From: Paenibacillus sp. PvR098 | GTDB taxonomy: Bacteria > Bacillota > Bacilli > Paenibacillales > NBRC-103111 | Direction of reading: 5' to 3' | Length of the DNA stretch: 64,000 nucleotides | NCBI RefSeq assembly: GCF_017833255.1 | Contig: NZ_JAFIBU010000001.1 | Span: forward strand, 4,384,501 to 4,448,500 | Notes under the pieces: model-generated | Databases searched by the model: none | The model's input: only the letters and a program-made list of their open reading frames with translations | Told to the model about the DNA's origin: nothing | Shown: one piece after another, positions 26,766 through 34,616 of the stretch | Layout of the letters: each line of letters opens with the position of its first letter | Numbering within the stretch: position 1 is the first letter of the stretch | Translations under genes and position numbers: made by a program

Positions 26766-27085
26766 GTATTATCCTGATATCCCCTGAAATAATACGGTTA
26801 TTACATCGTATACATAAACCAGGTAACCGTAAAAAAGAAAAGAAAAAAATAACATATCCTACACCCCTTGTGTCATCTCGAAATTGCGCCCGATGAAACT
26901 GTTCATACGCTCAAACAATGGGCCAACCAGCACAATTGCATTACGGTCATCCACGCATAGTATAAGGGCTAGGCGCAAAGTTTTCGTTGTTTTTTTGGTT
27001 ATAATGGCGGATGCCCGACCCAAGGATATCCTTGGGTCAGGAAACAACGCCCCCGTTCGGCTGATCAATCGTTTGTTTATCTCAT
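26766..27085 (+). other. Intergenic region with a 22-bp perfect palindrome
   Basis: This 320-base, AT-rich stretch separates the convergent HD-GYP and stalk-protein genes. The one clear structure is a loopless 22-bp palindrome at 27017-27038 (arms GACCCAAGGAT / ATCCTTGGGTC). Open frames on both strands here have no ribosome-binding site and no recognisable family. There may be transcription termination for both genes but no T-run follows the palindrome. Confidence 0.5.
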
Positions 27086-28552
27086 TTATTCAGAAATCAC
27101 GATCATTTGACTTTCGGCTTTCCAATCTACCTTTGCACCAAGTGATTCAGCTACAAAACGCAGCGGAAGTACCATGCTGCCGTTTACAATCTTGGCAGGC
27201 GCATCAATTGTAAATTCTTGACCGTTCACAATAGCTGCATTGCTCTCATTTGTTAGTAGAATCGTCGTTTCTCCACGCTGAATTGAGACTTGTTGCGATG
27301 CTTCTTCCCATTCCACATTAGCTCCAAGTGATTCTGCAATTGCACGAGCAGGCATCAGTGTAAACCCATTTTCAATAAATGGAAGGACTTCAAATTTGGG
27401 CACAACTCCATTTACGAATGTTTTAAGCTCAGTGTTATTGGTTTGTGCAAATACTTTGTTCAACTCTTCAAAGACCAATAGATTTTTCGGGTTAAGTGCA
27501 GCTGCGGTCGAAAGATGAGTAATCGCTTCATTAGATTTACCTGCTTTAGCTAACTCTTCACCGAGTTTAAATCGTACAACCGCACTAGTCGGATTTTTCT
27601 CTACCGCTTGCTCAAGATAAAGTTGTTTCTCATCTGACTTATCTTGGCGTCCAGCCATTTCTGCCTTTACAATCAAGGAAAGATAGCTTTCCGGTGCTCT
27701 AACATCAAGTTGTTTGGCAATCTCCTTGGCATTGTTGAGGTCACCGTTCGCCAGGTATGTTAAAGCTAATTCAACATACAGGTTGTTGTTATCCGGGCTT
27801 GCCTTCAATAATTGCTGGAAGTTGGCAATGGTTGAATTGTAATCGATGTTTTGTTTCAACTCGAAGAGGTTCGTCTCAGCCTGCTGTTCTTTTAGATATT
27901 GCTCATAAGCAGAAGGATCTATCTTAGAACGGAATTCCTCCACGCTCCATGACAGTTTCATGACTTCTTCGAAGCTGGAATCAAAGGGTTTTTCCGTTAT
28001 GTCAAAATCAAATCCTTCCTTACCATCCCCCAAACGTGATTCAGAAGAAGTTGCTCCATTATGTGCAGCAGTTGTAGAAAAAGTGTTTTCTCCGGCTTCC
28101 GTGCGAGTCTCGGAAGAACCGGATTGAGAAGCTGTGTCATTAGTCGGCGCAGAGCTAGCACCTTTTTCCGAACGAGAGTCGGAAGAACCGGATTGAGAAG
28201 CCGTGTCATTCGTTGAAGCAGAGCTAGCGCCTGTTTCTGAACGCGATTCGGAAGAGCTGGATTGAGAAGCTGTGTCGTTCGTGGAAGTAGAGCTAGCGCC
28301 TGTTTCTGAACGCGATTCGGAAGAGCTGGATTGAGAAGCTGTGTCGTTCGTCGAAGCAGAGCTAGCACCTGTTTCTGAACGCGATTCGGAAGATCCGGTA
28401 TGTGAAGCCGTGTCGTTCGCCGAAGCAGAGCTTGCTTCGGTTTCCGTTCCTGACACAGAAGAACCTGCACCGTGTGTCTGTGCAAAACTAGAATGGATTG
28501 GTGTAATTAATAGCATGGATGCGATAGATAATGCGGTAATTTTTTGTTTCAT
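27086..28552 (-). CDS. Secreted repeat protein with TPR-like and stalk (copper amine oxidase N) domains
   Basis: 488 residues from the ATG at 28552, which has GGAGGT upstream on the minus strand and begins a signal peptide (MKQKITALSIASMLLITP, cleavage near SFAQ). Residues about 30-140 are five Ser/Glu/Thr-rich units of 23 residues, encoded by an exact 69-bp period. The middle (about 210-370) reads as TPR-like helices (NNLYVELALTYLANGDLNNA, AVVRFKLGEELAKAGKSNEA). The C-terminus has two copper-amine-oxidase-N type stalk repeats (MPARAIAESLGANVEW, LPLRFVAESLGAKVDW). Likely a cell-surface protein. It follows the sigI-rsgI pair on the same strand and has a candidate sigma-I promoter. Confidence 0.8.
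   Translation of the reverse strand: MKQKITALSIASMLLITPIHSSFAQTHGAGSSVSGTETEASSASANDTASHTGSSESRSETGASSASTNDTASQSSSSESRSETGASSTSTNDTASQSSSSESRSETGASSASTNDTASQSGSSDSRSEKGASSAPTNDTASQSGSSETRTEAGENTFSTTAAHNGATSSESRLGDGKEGFDFDITEKPFDSSFEEVMKLSWSVEEFRSKIDPSAYEQYLKEQQAETNLFELKQNIDYNSTIANFQQLLKASPDNNNLYVELALTYLANGDLNNAKEIAKQLDVRAPESYLSLIVKAEMAGRQDKSDEKQLYLEQAVEKNPTSAVVRFKLGEELAKAGKSNEAITHLSTAAALNPKNLLVFEELNKVFAQTNNTELKTFVNGVVPKFEVLPFIENGFTLMPARAIAESLGANVEWEEASQQVSIQRGETTILLTNESNAAIVNGQEFTIDAPAKIVNGSMVLPLRFVAESLGAKVDWKAESQMIVISE
28131..28475 (-). repeat. Five tandem 69-bp coding repeats
   Basis: The phrase GTGTCATT/GTGTCGTTCG recurs at starts 28131, 28200, 28269, 28338 and 28407, exactly 69 bases apart. 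Each unit encodes a 23-residue Ser-rich repeat of the secreted protein. Middle units are nearly identical at the DNA level, outer ones more diverged. Confidence 0.9.
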
Positions 28553-28603
28553 TTGTTCATGACCTCCATTTTTATATGTATTATTTAGTTTCATGATTGT
28601 TAA

Positions 28604-28633
28604 TACGACTTTAGTTGTATATAAATGGGGGTC
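28604..28633 (-). promoter_or_regulatory. Candidate sigma-I promoter for the secreted repeat protein
   Basis: On the minus strand GACCCCC (28633-28627) is followed after 19 bases by CGTA (28607-28604), about 50 bases before the start codon. The C-rich -35 with a CGWA-type -10 is the general form reported for SigI promoters; the spacer is a little long. Assignment is inference, supported by sigI lying next door. Confidence 0.45.
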
Positions 28634-28793
28634 GATCGACATATATCATCAAAATATTATTTATTTTATGGGACTACAGTACTGCAATTAATTATTTCAT
28701 GTGACTTTTAGGTTATGCTAACCTGCCAAACCAATGATGTTTTCATATGGTAGCGACTGATTCTATACGGGGAGACTATAAAAAATGGCTTGT

Positions 28794-28840
28794 GGAATAA
28801 AAACAACCTTACTCCAACAAAATGCCGAAGTAAGGTTGTT
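28794..28840 (-). terminator. Terminator of sigI-rsgI
   Basis: Perfect 12-bp stem AACAACCTTACT (28802-28813) / AGTAAGGTTGTT (28829-28840); on the minus strand it is followed by TTTTTATT. Confidence 0.88.
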
Positions 28841-28867
28841 TAGTAGATGGGGCTGATAGCTATGTGT

Positions 28868-30508
28868 TTACCTAGAATAACCCCTGCTGGATGTAGAGGC
28901 CTCGGATGAGCTGGAATCCCCGGAAGATCCGGACGAGTCGTAGGAGCCGGATGAACCGGAATCTTCGGACGAGCTGGACGATCCAGACGAGCTGGAAGAA
29001 TCAGATGATCCAGACGAGCTGGAAGAATCGGACGATCCAGACGAGCTAGAAGAATCAGATGATCCAGACGAGCTGGAAGAATCGGACGATCCAGAAGACC
29101 CAGATGAACTGGACGGAGCAGATGAACCAGATGAACTGGAAGAACCGGAATAGTCCGACGAGCTGGAGGAACCGGAAGAGCTGGACGAGTCATAAGAGCC
29201 CGACGAACCGGACGAACCGGAAGTCTTCGAAGATCCCGACGAACTAGACGAACTAGGGGCTCCTGAAGAAGAACCGGAAGAGCTGGACGAGTCATAAGAT
29301 CCCGACGAACCGGACGAACCGGAAGCCTTCGAAGATCCCGGCGAACTAGACGAACTAGGGGCTCCCGAAGAACCTGGAGAACCATACGACCCGGAAAAAC
29401 CAGACGAACTTGAAGTGTCGGATGAGCCGGTTGTCGGGGAACTATCGGACGCCTTAGGTGTATCAGATATATCTGATGTGCTGGAAGCCCCTGGTCTGTC
29501 GTGCGCTTTGGAAGACTCAGATGCCCCTGAAGGCTCCATGAGATTCGTATTATTGCGTTGATCCTGAGATGGTGCTTCTATCGGTTTTTGCTGCTGTGTA
29601 TTATTTATTACGACATCGGATGGTATTCCCGTACCGCTTTCATTTTCTACAGACGTGTCCGTAGGAATCGTTTGTTGGTTCGTGTTTTCGACGTGATCTT
29701 TTTGTTCACCCGTTGGATCCGCAGCTTGATGACCAATTTTCTCTTGAGTTATAGAAACCCGAATAGGTTCAAAAATTTGTTCTTTATTTATTCCCGCTTT
29801 TTGTAAGACCTGGGCCAAGGACTCAGAAGCGGCTCTATCTACGCTGATATGAACTCCAAGCCGCTCAACTTGTTGAATCAGCAACCATGTATTGAGAGAA
29901 ACGCTTTTATCTTTAGATTCATCATATAAAGACTCGTCAGCTTGCTCCACTTTGAGAAAAGCATGGATATGCTCTGATTGCAGGATCTTTGTAACAACCG
30001 ACTCGATAGTACTCGAGTTTATGACGGATTCCCCTTTTAGTTTTGCAATGGCGATCATGATCATATTATCTTTGTCATTGTTCATATAGCCTAACGCAAT
30101 CGACCTTGTAAGAACCTGTTCAATCGCATTATGTAATGTTACTTTTCCCGAAGGGAACTGCTTCAGTACTTGATCCGCGTCTGAATTCAAAGCTTTGACC
30201 TTAACTACACGGCTTTCCGAATCCAAATATAACTCCATCTTAGGATTGATATCAATCGCTATGACATGATCATATTTGGGCTGCATTTGAATAAATAACG
30301 TTAAGCCAATGAAAATAAAAAGACATGCTGCAGCAGAATACAGCCATGAATATGGAATCCGTTTTTTCTTGCGAAGCGGAACAGTGATTCGTTCCCCTAC
30401 ACTAGGAACTTTCTTTGGAAGGGGAAGATTGCGGAATTTTCCATCATCACACATCACTACGATAAACTGGTCCGTAATCTTTATGACAAGTCCTTTGGTT
30501 TCTTTCAT
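28868..30508 (-). CDS. rsgI: RsgI-family anti-sigma factor with a very long serine-rich extracellular tail
   Basis: 546 residues. Residues 1-50 are the cytosolic RsgI domain (KETKGLVIKITDQFIVVMC), 54-73 a single membrane helix, about 78-255 the conserved RsgI outer domain (VIAIDINPKMELYLDSES, a strand also seen in all family members), then a Thr/Asn/Gln-rich linker. From about residue 320 to the end the protein is almost only Ser, Gly, Asp and Ala, with a 9-residue unit (DSSSSSGSS) and a 34-residue unit repeated. In clostridial homologues this position holds carbohydrate-binding modules. The ATG overlaps the sigI stop (ATGA). It probably holds SigI inactive until an outside signal is sensed. 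Confidence 0.9.
   Translation of the reverse strand: MKETKGLVIKITDQFIVVMCDDGKFRNLPLPKKVPSVGERITVPLRKKKRIPYSWLYSAAACLFIFIGLTLFIQMQPKYDHVIAIDINPKMELYLDSESRVVKVKALNSDADQVLKQFPSGKVTLHNAIEQVLTRSIALGYMNNDKDNMIMIAIAKLKGESVINSSTIESVVTKILQSEHIHAFLKVEQADESLYDESKDKSVSLNTWLLIQQVERLGVHISVDRAASESLAQVLQKAGINKEQIFEPIRVSITQEKIGHQAADPTGEQKDHVENTNQQTIPTDTSVENESGTGIPSDVVINNTQQQKPIEAPSQDQRNNTNLMEPSGASESSKAHDRPGASSTSDISDTPKASDSSPTTGSSDTSSSSGFSGSYGSPGSSGAPSSSSSPGSSKASGSSGSSGSYDSSSSSGSSSGAPSSSSSSGSSKTSGSSGSSGSYDSSSSSGSSSSSDYSGSSSSSGSSAPSSSSGSSGSSDSSSSSGSSDSSSSSGSSDSSSSSGSSDSSSSSGSSSSSEDSGSSGSYDSSGSSGDSSSSEASTSSRGYSR
28974..29400 (-). repeat. Serine-rich coding repeats in rsgI tail
   Basis: A 27-bp unit (coding DSSSSSGSS) is repeated about four times between roughly 28974 and 29090, and a 102-bp unit occurs twice (the word AACTAGGGGCTCC starts at 29251 and again, with one change, at 29353). 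Such repeats can change copy number by slippage. Confidence 0.8.
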
Positions 30509-31251
30509 GAAATACCCCTCCTTTCCAAATCGGGAAATGCGATGGACGCTTTCAAGTGGGGGAGATCATCTGAAATGAGAATAACAATAAGGGCGATCAG
30601 ATATTTTCTTCCCCTTTCCACTGTTTTACGGCTAACCTTAACAAAATCGAGTATCTGCTTAAGGGGCAGTTGTTTTGTTTTCATCAAAAGCTCAACTAAA
30701 TGAGGGTAGCTTATAAAATCATGGGCAATCTGAATCAGATTGTTTCTGGCATCTGTACGATCGGGAGAGGCGTCTTCCAACTCTTCAAAATAAATGCCGA
30801 ATTCCTCTAGCCTAGAGCTGTAAATTTGAATTTCTTCCATCCGTTCTTGAATTTGCTGTTGTTCGTTATAGTGGTCCCAGGATTGCTTAATCTCCGCCGG
30901 GTTCGACTCATAGTGGTCACCATCCGGATCCTGTGTAACAGAATCCAGGCTTACAGAAAACTGATGACGGTTCGTCTTTCTGAAGTAATCAATGAGTCGG
31001 GATTGGATGATGAGTTTCGCATAATTATGAAAATTATCGTTTTGTGATTCATTATACCTGCCGATGGCCTCATTGAAAGCGATGAGGCTAATGCTCATTT
31101 CATCGTCATTCCACGAAATGATTCGTTTACAAACTTTAGCGGCTACCTTTTCCACGAATAATTTGTTGCTTTGAATGATTTCTTGCCGACTTTGCTCATC
31201 CCCTTGCTGAGCCTTTTTGATCAATTCTTTAAGAATAGATTCTTCCAACAT
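30505..31251 (-). CDS. sigI: RNA polymerase sigma factor SigI
   Basis: 248 residues, normal SigI length, with a GGGGGGAG site before the ATG. The region-2-like part is SISLIAFNEAIGRYNESQNDNFHNYAKLIIQSRLIDYFRK in order (residues about 52-95), and a C-terminal DNA-binding region lies around PLKQILDFVKVSRKTVERGRKY. SigI factors control heat-shock and cell-wall genes in Bacillus and cellulosome genes in clostridia. Translationally coupled to rsgI, its anti-sigma factor. Confidence 0.93.
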   Translation of the reverse strand: MLEESILKELIKKAQQGDEQSRQEIIQSNKLFVEKVAAKVCKRIISWNDDEMSISLIAFNEAIGRYNESQNDNFHNYAKLIIQSRLIDYFRKTNRHQFSVSLDSVTQDPDGDHYESNPAEIKQSWDHYNEQQQIQERMEEIQIYSSRLEEFGIYFEELEDASPDRTDARNNLIQIAHDFISYPHLVELLMKTKQLPLKQILDFVKVSRKTVERGRKYLIALIVILISDDLPHLKASIAFPDLERRGIS

Positions 31252-31423
31252 CTACCGTCAACTCCCCCCTTGCCTTCCATACGTAATACGGATCGATGCA
31301 TACCTAACTGTCCGTTAAAAAATGAGTTTTGAAAATATTTTCATCTCTTTAGGAATACTTTTTTTCGTTGTAACTCAAAGTTCGCAGAGTGAAAGTCTGC
31401 TTAACAACACAACGTGGGTTTGA
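31252..31423. other. Upstream region of sigI
   Basis: An AT-rich region between the divergent sigI gene and the small open frames on the plus strand. I see no clear sigma-A or sigma-I promoter here: C-rich elements near sigI are not at the right distance from a CGWA box. Confidence 0.4.
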
Positions 31424-31429
31424 GATCGA

Positions 31430-31531
31430 TTGGATTTACTGCTTGAAGGAATAGAAAAAAACACCGCTTTGATGGGTAAAGTGAGAGTGTTGAGCTACCA
31501 CTACCACACAGAAGGGATGTCCTCTATATGA
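31430..31531 (+). CDS. Possible 33-residue peptide or gene remnant
   Basis: A short frame from TTG 31430 (LDLLLEGIEKNTALMGKV...) to TGA 31529-31531. Only a weak ribosome-binding site is present and no family is recognised. It is listed because its stop overlaps the ATG of the next small frame (ATGA), as in real coupled genes. It could also be the tail of a decayed gene. Confidence 0.25.
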   Translation: MDLLLEGIEKNTALMGKVRVLSYHYHTEGMSSI

Positions 31532-31689
31532 TAAAGCAAATGCAACCACTCGATCAACTACAAAAGAACCGGCTTTCCAGACAGAAAGTCCTCAAACATT
31601 TGAATGCTGCGGGTTTCAAGAAGAAATTCGGATTTACCTCCAAAGCCCTCTGGAGTATTGGGGGGGTCTTCCAAATTAAAAAAAGATAG
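31528..31689 (+). CDS. Possible 53-residue basic protein
   Basis: 53 codons from ATG 31528 to TAG 31687-31689; the middle reads QKNRLSRQKVLKHLNAAGFK and it ends in VFQIKKR. Strongly basic and amphipathic. A GAAGGGAT sequence lies about ten bases upstream. It has no family that I recognise; a leader peptide, a small secreted or nucleic-acid-binding protein, or the remnant of a mobile-element gene are all possible. Confidence 0.4.
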   Translation: MIKQMQPLDQLQKNRLSRQKVLKHLNAAGFKKKFGFTSKALWSIGGVFQIKKR

Positions 31690-31751
31690 GGAGATCTTAA
31701 ATGATTACCCTATAATCCGGCCATGGAGCCGCGTATCATTAGTTTTAATTA

Positions 31752-31773
31752 GCCCCTCTCCAAGGCGAGGGGC
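31752..31773 (+). promoter_or_regulatory. Leader hairpin before larA-like gene
   Basis: GCCCCTC (31752-31758) / GAGGGGC (31767-31773), 25 bases before the start codon and without a T-run. A TATAAT at 31711-31716 may be the -10 of the promoter. Confidence 0.5.
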
Positions 31774-31798
31774 ATTATGTTTAGGGAGCTGAAGGTTC

Positions 31799-33076
31799 AT
31801 GCAATCATTAGATCTGAAGAAATTTCCGGAGATACCTTTGCCGCGATTTCTTAAGGTGCATCAGCATTTCGAGCATGAAAAGATTGAGGATATACAAGGA
31901 GAACTGAGTGTCCAAATAAAGCCGCACCTAAAAGATATGTCGGGAAAACGAATCGCCGTGGGCGTAGGCAGCCGGGGAATCGCTAACTTGGCAGAAATTA
32001 CAAGGTCGGTCGTGGATCACCTAAAGCAAGCGGGCGCGCACCCCTTTATTATTCCGACCATGGGCAGCCATGGCGGAGCAACAGCCGAGGGGCAAGCTGA
32101 GCTGCTGGCCTCCTTCGGCGTTACGGAGGAGGCTATGGGGGTGCCCATCGACGCCTCAATGGAGGTGGAGGCGATTGGCGAGCTGGAGTTGGGGCTTCCG
32201 GTCTATGTTTGCACAAGTGCGCTTCAGGCGGATGGCATCGTATTCGTTGCAAGGGTCAAGCCTCATACCTGTTTTCGCGGTCCTATTGAAAGCGGACTTT
32301 GCAAAATGCTGGTGATTGGACTCGGAAAGCAGGTAGGCGCTTCTTCTTTACATAATCAGGGCTTTGGTCGCTTTGCGGAGCTGATCCCCAAGGCGGCGCG
32401 TATGATTATGGAAAGAACCAAGGTTTTGTTTGGTGTGGCTCTTGTAGAAAATGCTTACGAAGATACTTCCATCATCGAGGTTATTCCGAAGGAGGACATC
32501 ATGGAGCTGAAGCGGGAGGAGGCCTTACTTGAGCAGGCCAAGGCAAGAATGGGGCGCATTCTCCTTCCTGCGTTCGATGTTTTAGTAATTGATGAGATTG
32601 GAAAAAACATTAGCGGTGACGGCCAAGATCCGAATGTGACCGGTCTCTTTTTCACTCCTTATGCAAGCGGCGGGCCTACATACAAAAAATGCGCTATCCT
32701 TGACGTATCCGAGCCGTCCCACGGCAATGCGAACGGCGTTGGGATGGCGGATGTTACGACACGCAAGCTGTTTGATAAAATCGATTTTATCAGCATGTAT
32801 ACCAATGCGTTTACAAGCACCGAGGTGCAGGCGGTCAAAATTCCTATGTTGGCGTCTACCTCGGAGGATGCGCTGCGCATGGCGGTCAGAATGTGTAATG
32901 GGGTCCATCCTTGTCAGCATAAGGTTGTTTGGATCAAAAATACGCTGGAGCTGAAGGAAATCATCATCAGTGAACCATTGTTGAACGAGGTTCGGGCGCA
33001 TTCCCATATTAGAGCGATTTCGGAACCGAAGGAGTTAACATTCCTAAACGGTGAGCCTCAATGGGATAGCCTTTGA
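31799..33076 (+). CDS. LarA-like protein (DUF2088, lactate-racemase-type)
   Basis: 425 residues. The N-terminal DUF2088/LarA-N part is shown by VGVGSRGIANLAEITRSVVD and PTMGSHGGATAEGQAELL; further on are VKPHTCFRGPIESGLCKM and SHGNANGVGMADVTTRK. LarA enzymes use a nickel-pincer cofactor to racemise 2-hydroxy acids; many relatives act on other hydroxy acids. No larB/C/E cofactor genes are next to it here. It heads a group of genes for an ABC importer, a two-component system and a dehydrogenase, so a 2-hydroxy or sugar acid substrate is a fair guess. Confidence 0.82.
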   Translation: MQSLDLKKFPEIPLPRFLKVHQHFEHEKIEDIQGELSVQIKPHLKDMSGKRIAVGVGSRGIANLAEITRSVVDHLKQAGAHPFIIPTMGSHGGATAEGQAELLASFGVTEEAMGVPIDASMEVEAIGELELGLPVYVCTSALQADGIVFVARVKPHTCFRGPIESGLCKMLVIGLGKQVGASSLHNQGFGRFAELIPKAARMIMERTKVLFGVALVENAYEDTSIIEVIPKEDIMELKREEALLEQAKARMGRILLPAFDVLVIDEIGKNISGDGQDPNVTGLFFTPYASGGPTYKKCAILDVSEPSHGNANGVGMADVTTRKLFDKIDFISMYTNAFTSTEVQAVKIPMLASTSEDALRMAVRMCNGVHPCQHKVVWIKNTLELKEIIISEPLLNEVRAHSHIRAISEPKELTFLNGEPQWDSL

Positions 33077-33186
33077 GTAAAAAAAGAATAGGTAATTCTA
33101 GAATATTTACTATATAAACGGAGTTGGTTACACCGTATCATTAAAGCAGAAAGTATAAAGAATAGATGAAAGGGGTTACAAACAGA

Positions 33187-34524
33187 ATGAGGATGTTAAA
33201 GAAAAGCATGATTGCTTGTGTATCTTCCGCGCTTCTATTAACGACAGCATGCGGAAGCGGAGGCGCAGGACCAGCGGAAAACAGCGGGGCTCCACAGGCT
33301 GCAGCAAAGCCTTTTGAAGGAAAAAAAATAACAGTCTTCGTGCAGAATCACCCTTGGACGGACACGATCAAGGCGGCCCTGCCCGAGTTTGAAGAGTCGA
33401 CAGGGATGAAGGTCGATATCCAAGGATTTTCCGACACCCAGCTTCAGCAGAAGCTAGCCGTACAGCTTACTTCCAAATCGGAATCGCCGGATGTATTCAT
33501 GTTTAGACCTTACATGGATAAAATCCAATATTCGAAAAACGGTTGGGTCACCCCGCTGGATGAGTATGTGAAAAAAGACCCGGGCTATGATTTCGGCGAT
33601 TTCGTAAAATCTGCTGTGGATGAGAATATTGTGGATAATAAACTACTCGGCATCCCTATTTTTGCAGACCAATTTGTCATGTACTACCGCAAGGATATTT
33701 TGGAGAAGCATGGCATCGCTATTCCGAAGACGCTGGATGAGCTGAAGGAAGCGGCGAAGAAGGTGCATGATCCAGCAAACGAAATGTACGGCTTCGTTTC
33801 CAGAGGAGAACGCAATTCGTTAGTGGTCGGCGTATCCTCTTATCTGTTTGCCGAGGGCGGGGACTTTATAAAGGGCAACCTCATGACGGGAGCTACCGCA
33901 GCGGTAAATACGCCGGAGGCGATTAGCGGTTTCCAGATCTATGCCGATCTGTTGAAAAATTACGCGCCTCAAGGGGTTCTGAACATGGCTTGGCCGCAAG
34001 CGGCAGGTATATTCGCCCAAGGGAAAGCAGCGTTCTATACGGAAACTGCAGCTGTATATCAGAACGTAACCGACCCGAAGAAATCGTTAATCAGCGATAA
34101 AGTCGGCTTTGCGATGTTCCCTGCAGGAAAGAATGGCGTAAAGCCGTTTAACGTTGCGGCTTGGTCGCTCGGTATCAACTCCAACACGCAGAACAAGGAT
34201 GCATCCTGGGCTTTCATTGAATGGGCAACGAACAAAGAAAATGTGCTTGAGATTCAAAGAAACGGCGTTCCAGGCACAAGAAACTCCGTTTGGGATATGA
34301 AGGAAGGCACAGAAACATATCCGCAGGATCTGGCAGAGGCTATCAAAGAAACAATGAAGGTCGGCATCGGTCATAACGTTCCGCAGGTCATCAGCGTTGG
34401 CGAAGCGCGCGATGCGGTAGGCACGATCGTCGTCAAAGCAGTGCTTGGCGAGGACATCAAGGCAGCTGCGGATAAAGCGAATGCCGATCTGCAGGCCATT
34501 ATCGATAAGGATAAAGCGAAATAA
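33187..34524 (+). CDS. ABC transporter sugar-type substrate-binding lipoprotein
   Basis: 445 residues from ATG 33187 (AAAGGGG upstream; ATGs at 33166 and 33193 are alternatives). The signal peptide MRMLKKSMIACVSSALLLTT ends in lipobox TTAC with C22. The mature part is an extracellular solute-binding family 1 protein (KITVFVQNHPWTDTIKAALP, VMYYRKDILEKHGI, AAFYTETAAVY). It collects a sugar or sugar-derivative at the cell surface. A perfect 11-bp hairpin separates it from the permease genes, as is usual for high-level expression of binding proteins. Confidence 0.88.
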   Translation: MRMLKKSMIACVSSALLLTTACGSGGAGPAENSGAPQAAAKPFEGKKITVFVQNHPWTDTIKAALPEFEESTGMKVDIQGFSDTQLQQKLAVQLTSKSESPDVFMFRPYMDKIQYSKNGWVTPLDEYVKKDPGYDFGDFVKSAVDENIVDNKLLGIPIFADQFVMYYRKDILEKHGIAIPKTLDELKEAAKKVHDPANEMYGFVSRGERNSLVVGVSSYLFAEGGDFIKGNLMTGATAAVNTPEAISGFQIYADLLKNYAPQGVLNMAWPQAAGIFAQGKAAFYTETAAVYQNVTDPKKSLISDKVGFAMFPAGKNGVKPFNVAAWSLGINSNTQNKDASWAFIEWATNKENVLEIQRNGVPGTRNSVWDMKEGTETYPQDLAEAIKETMKVGIGHNVPQVISVGEARDAVGTIVVKAVLGEDIKAAADKANADLQAIIDKDKAK

Positions 34525-34563
34525 TAAAAAGAATAATTATCGGATATGGAAAATGGTAAGCGG

Positions 34564-34593
34564 GCAGGTCGAAGCTATACCTCTTCGACCTGC
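34564..34593 (+). promoter_or_regulatory. Intercistronic hairpin
   Basis: Perfect 11-bp inverted repeat GCAGGTCGAAG (34564-34574) / CTTCGACCTGC (34583-34593) without a T-run, likely an mRNA 3'-end stabiliser or partial terminator between the binding protein and permeases. Confidence 0.7.
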
Positions 34594-34616
34594 TACTTCA
34601 AAGGGAGTGACTCTTC

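Noticed and set aside
26859-27213. Open frames on both strands in the intergenic stretch
   Set aside because: No ribosome-binding site, no known family, overlap with each other and with the end of the stalk-protein gene.
28868-29385. 181-residue minus-strand frame of Arg/Pro/Leu repeats
   Set aside because: Frame-shifted shadow of the rsgI serine-repeat DNA.
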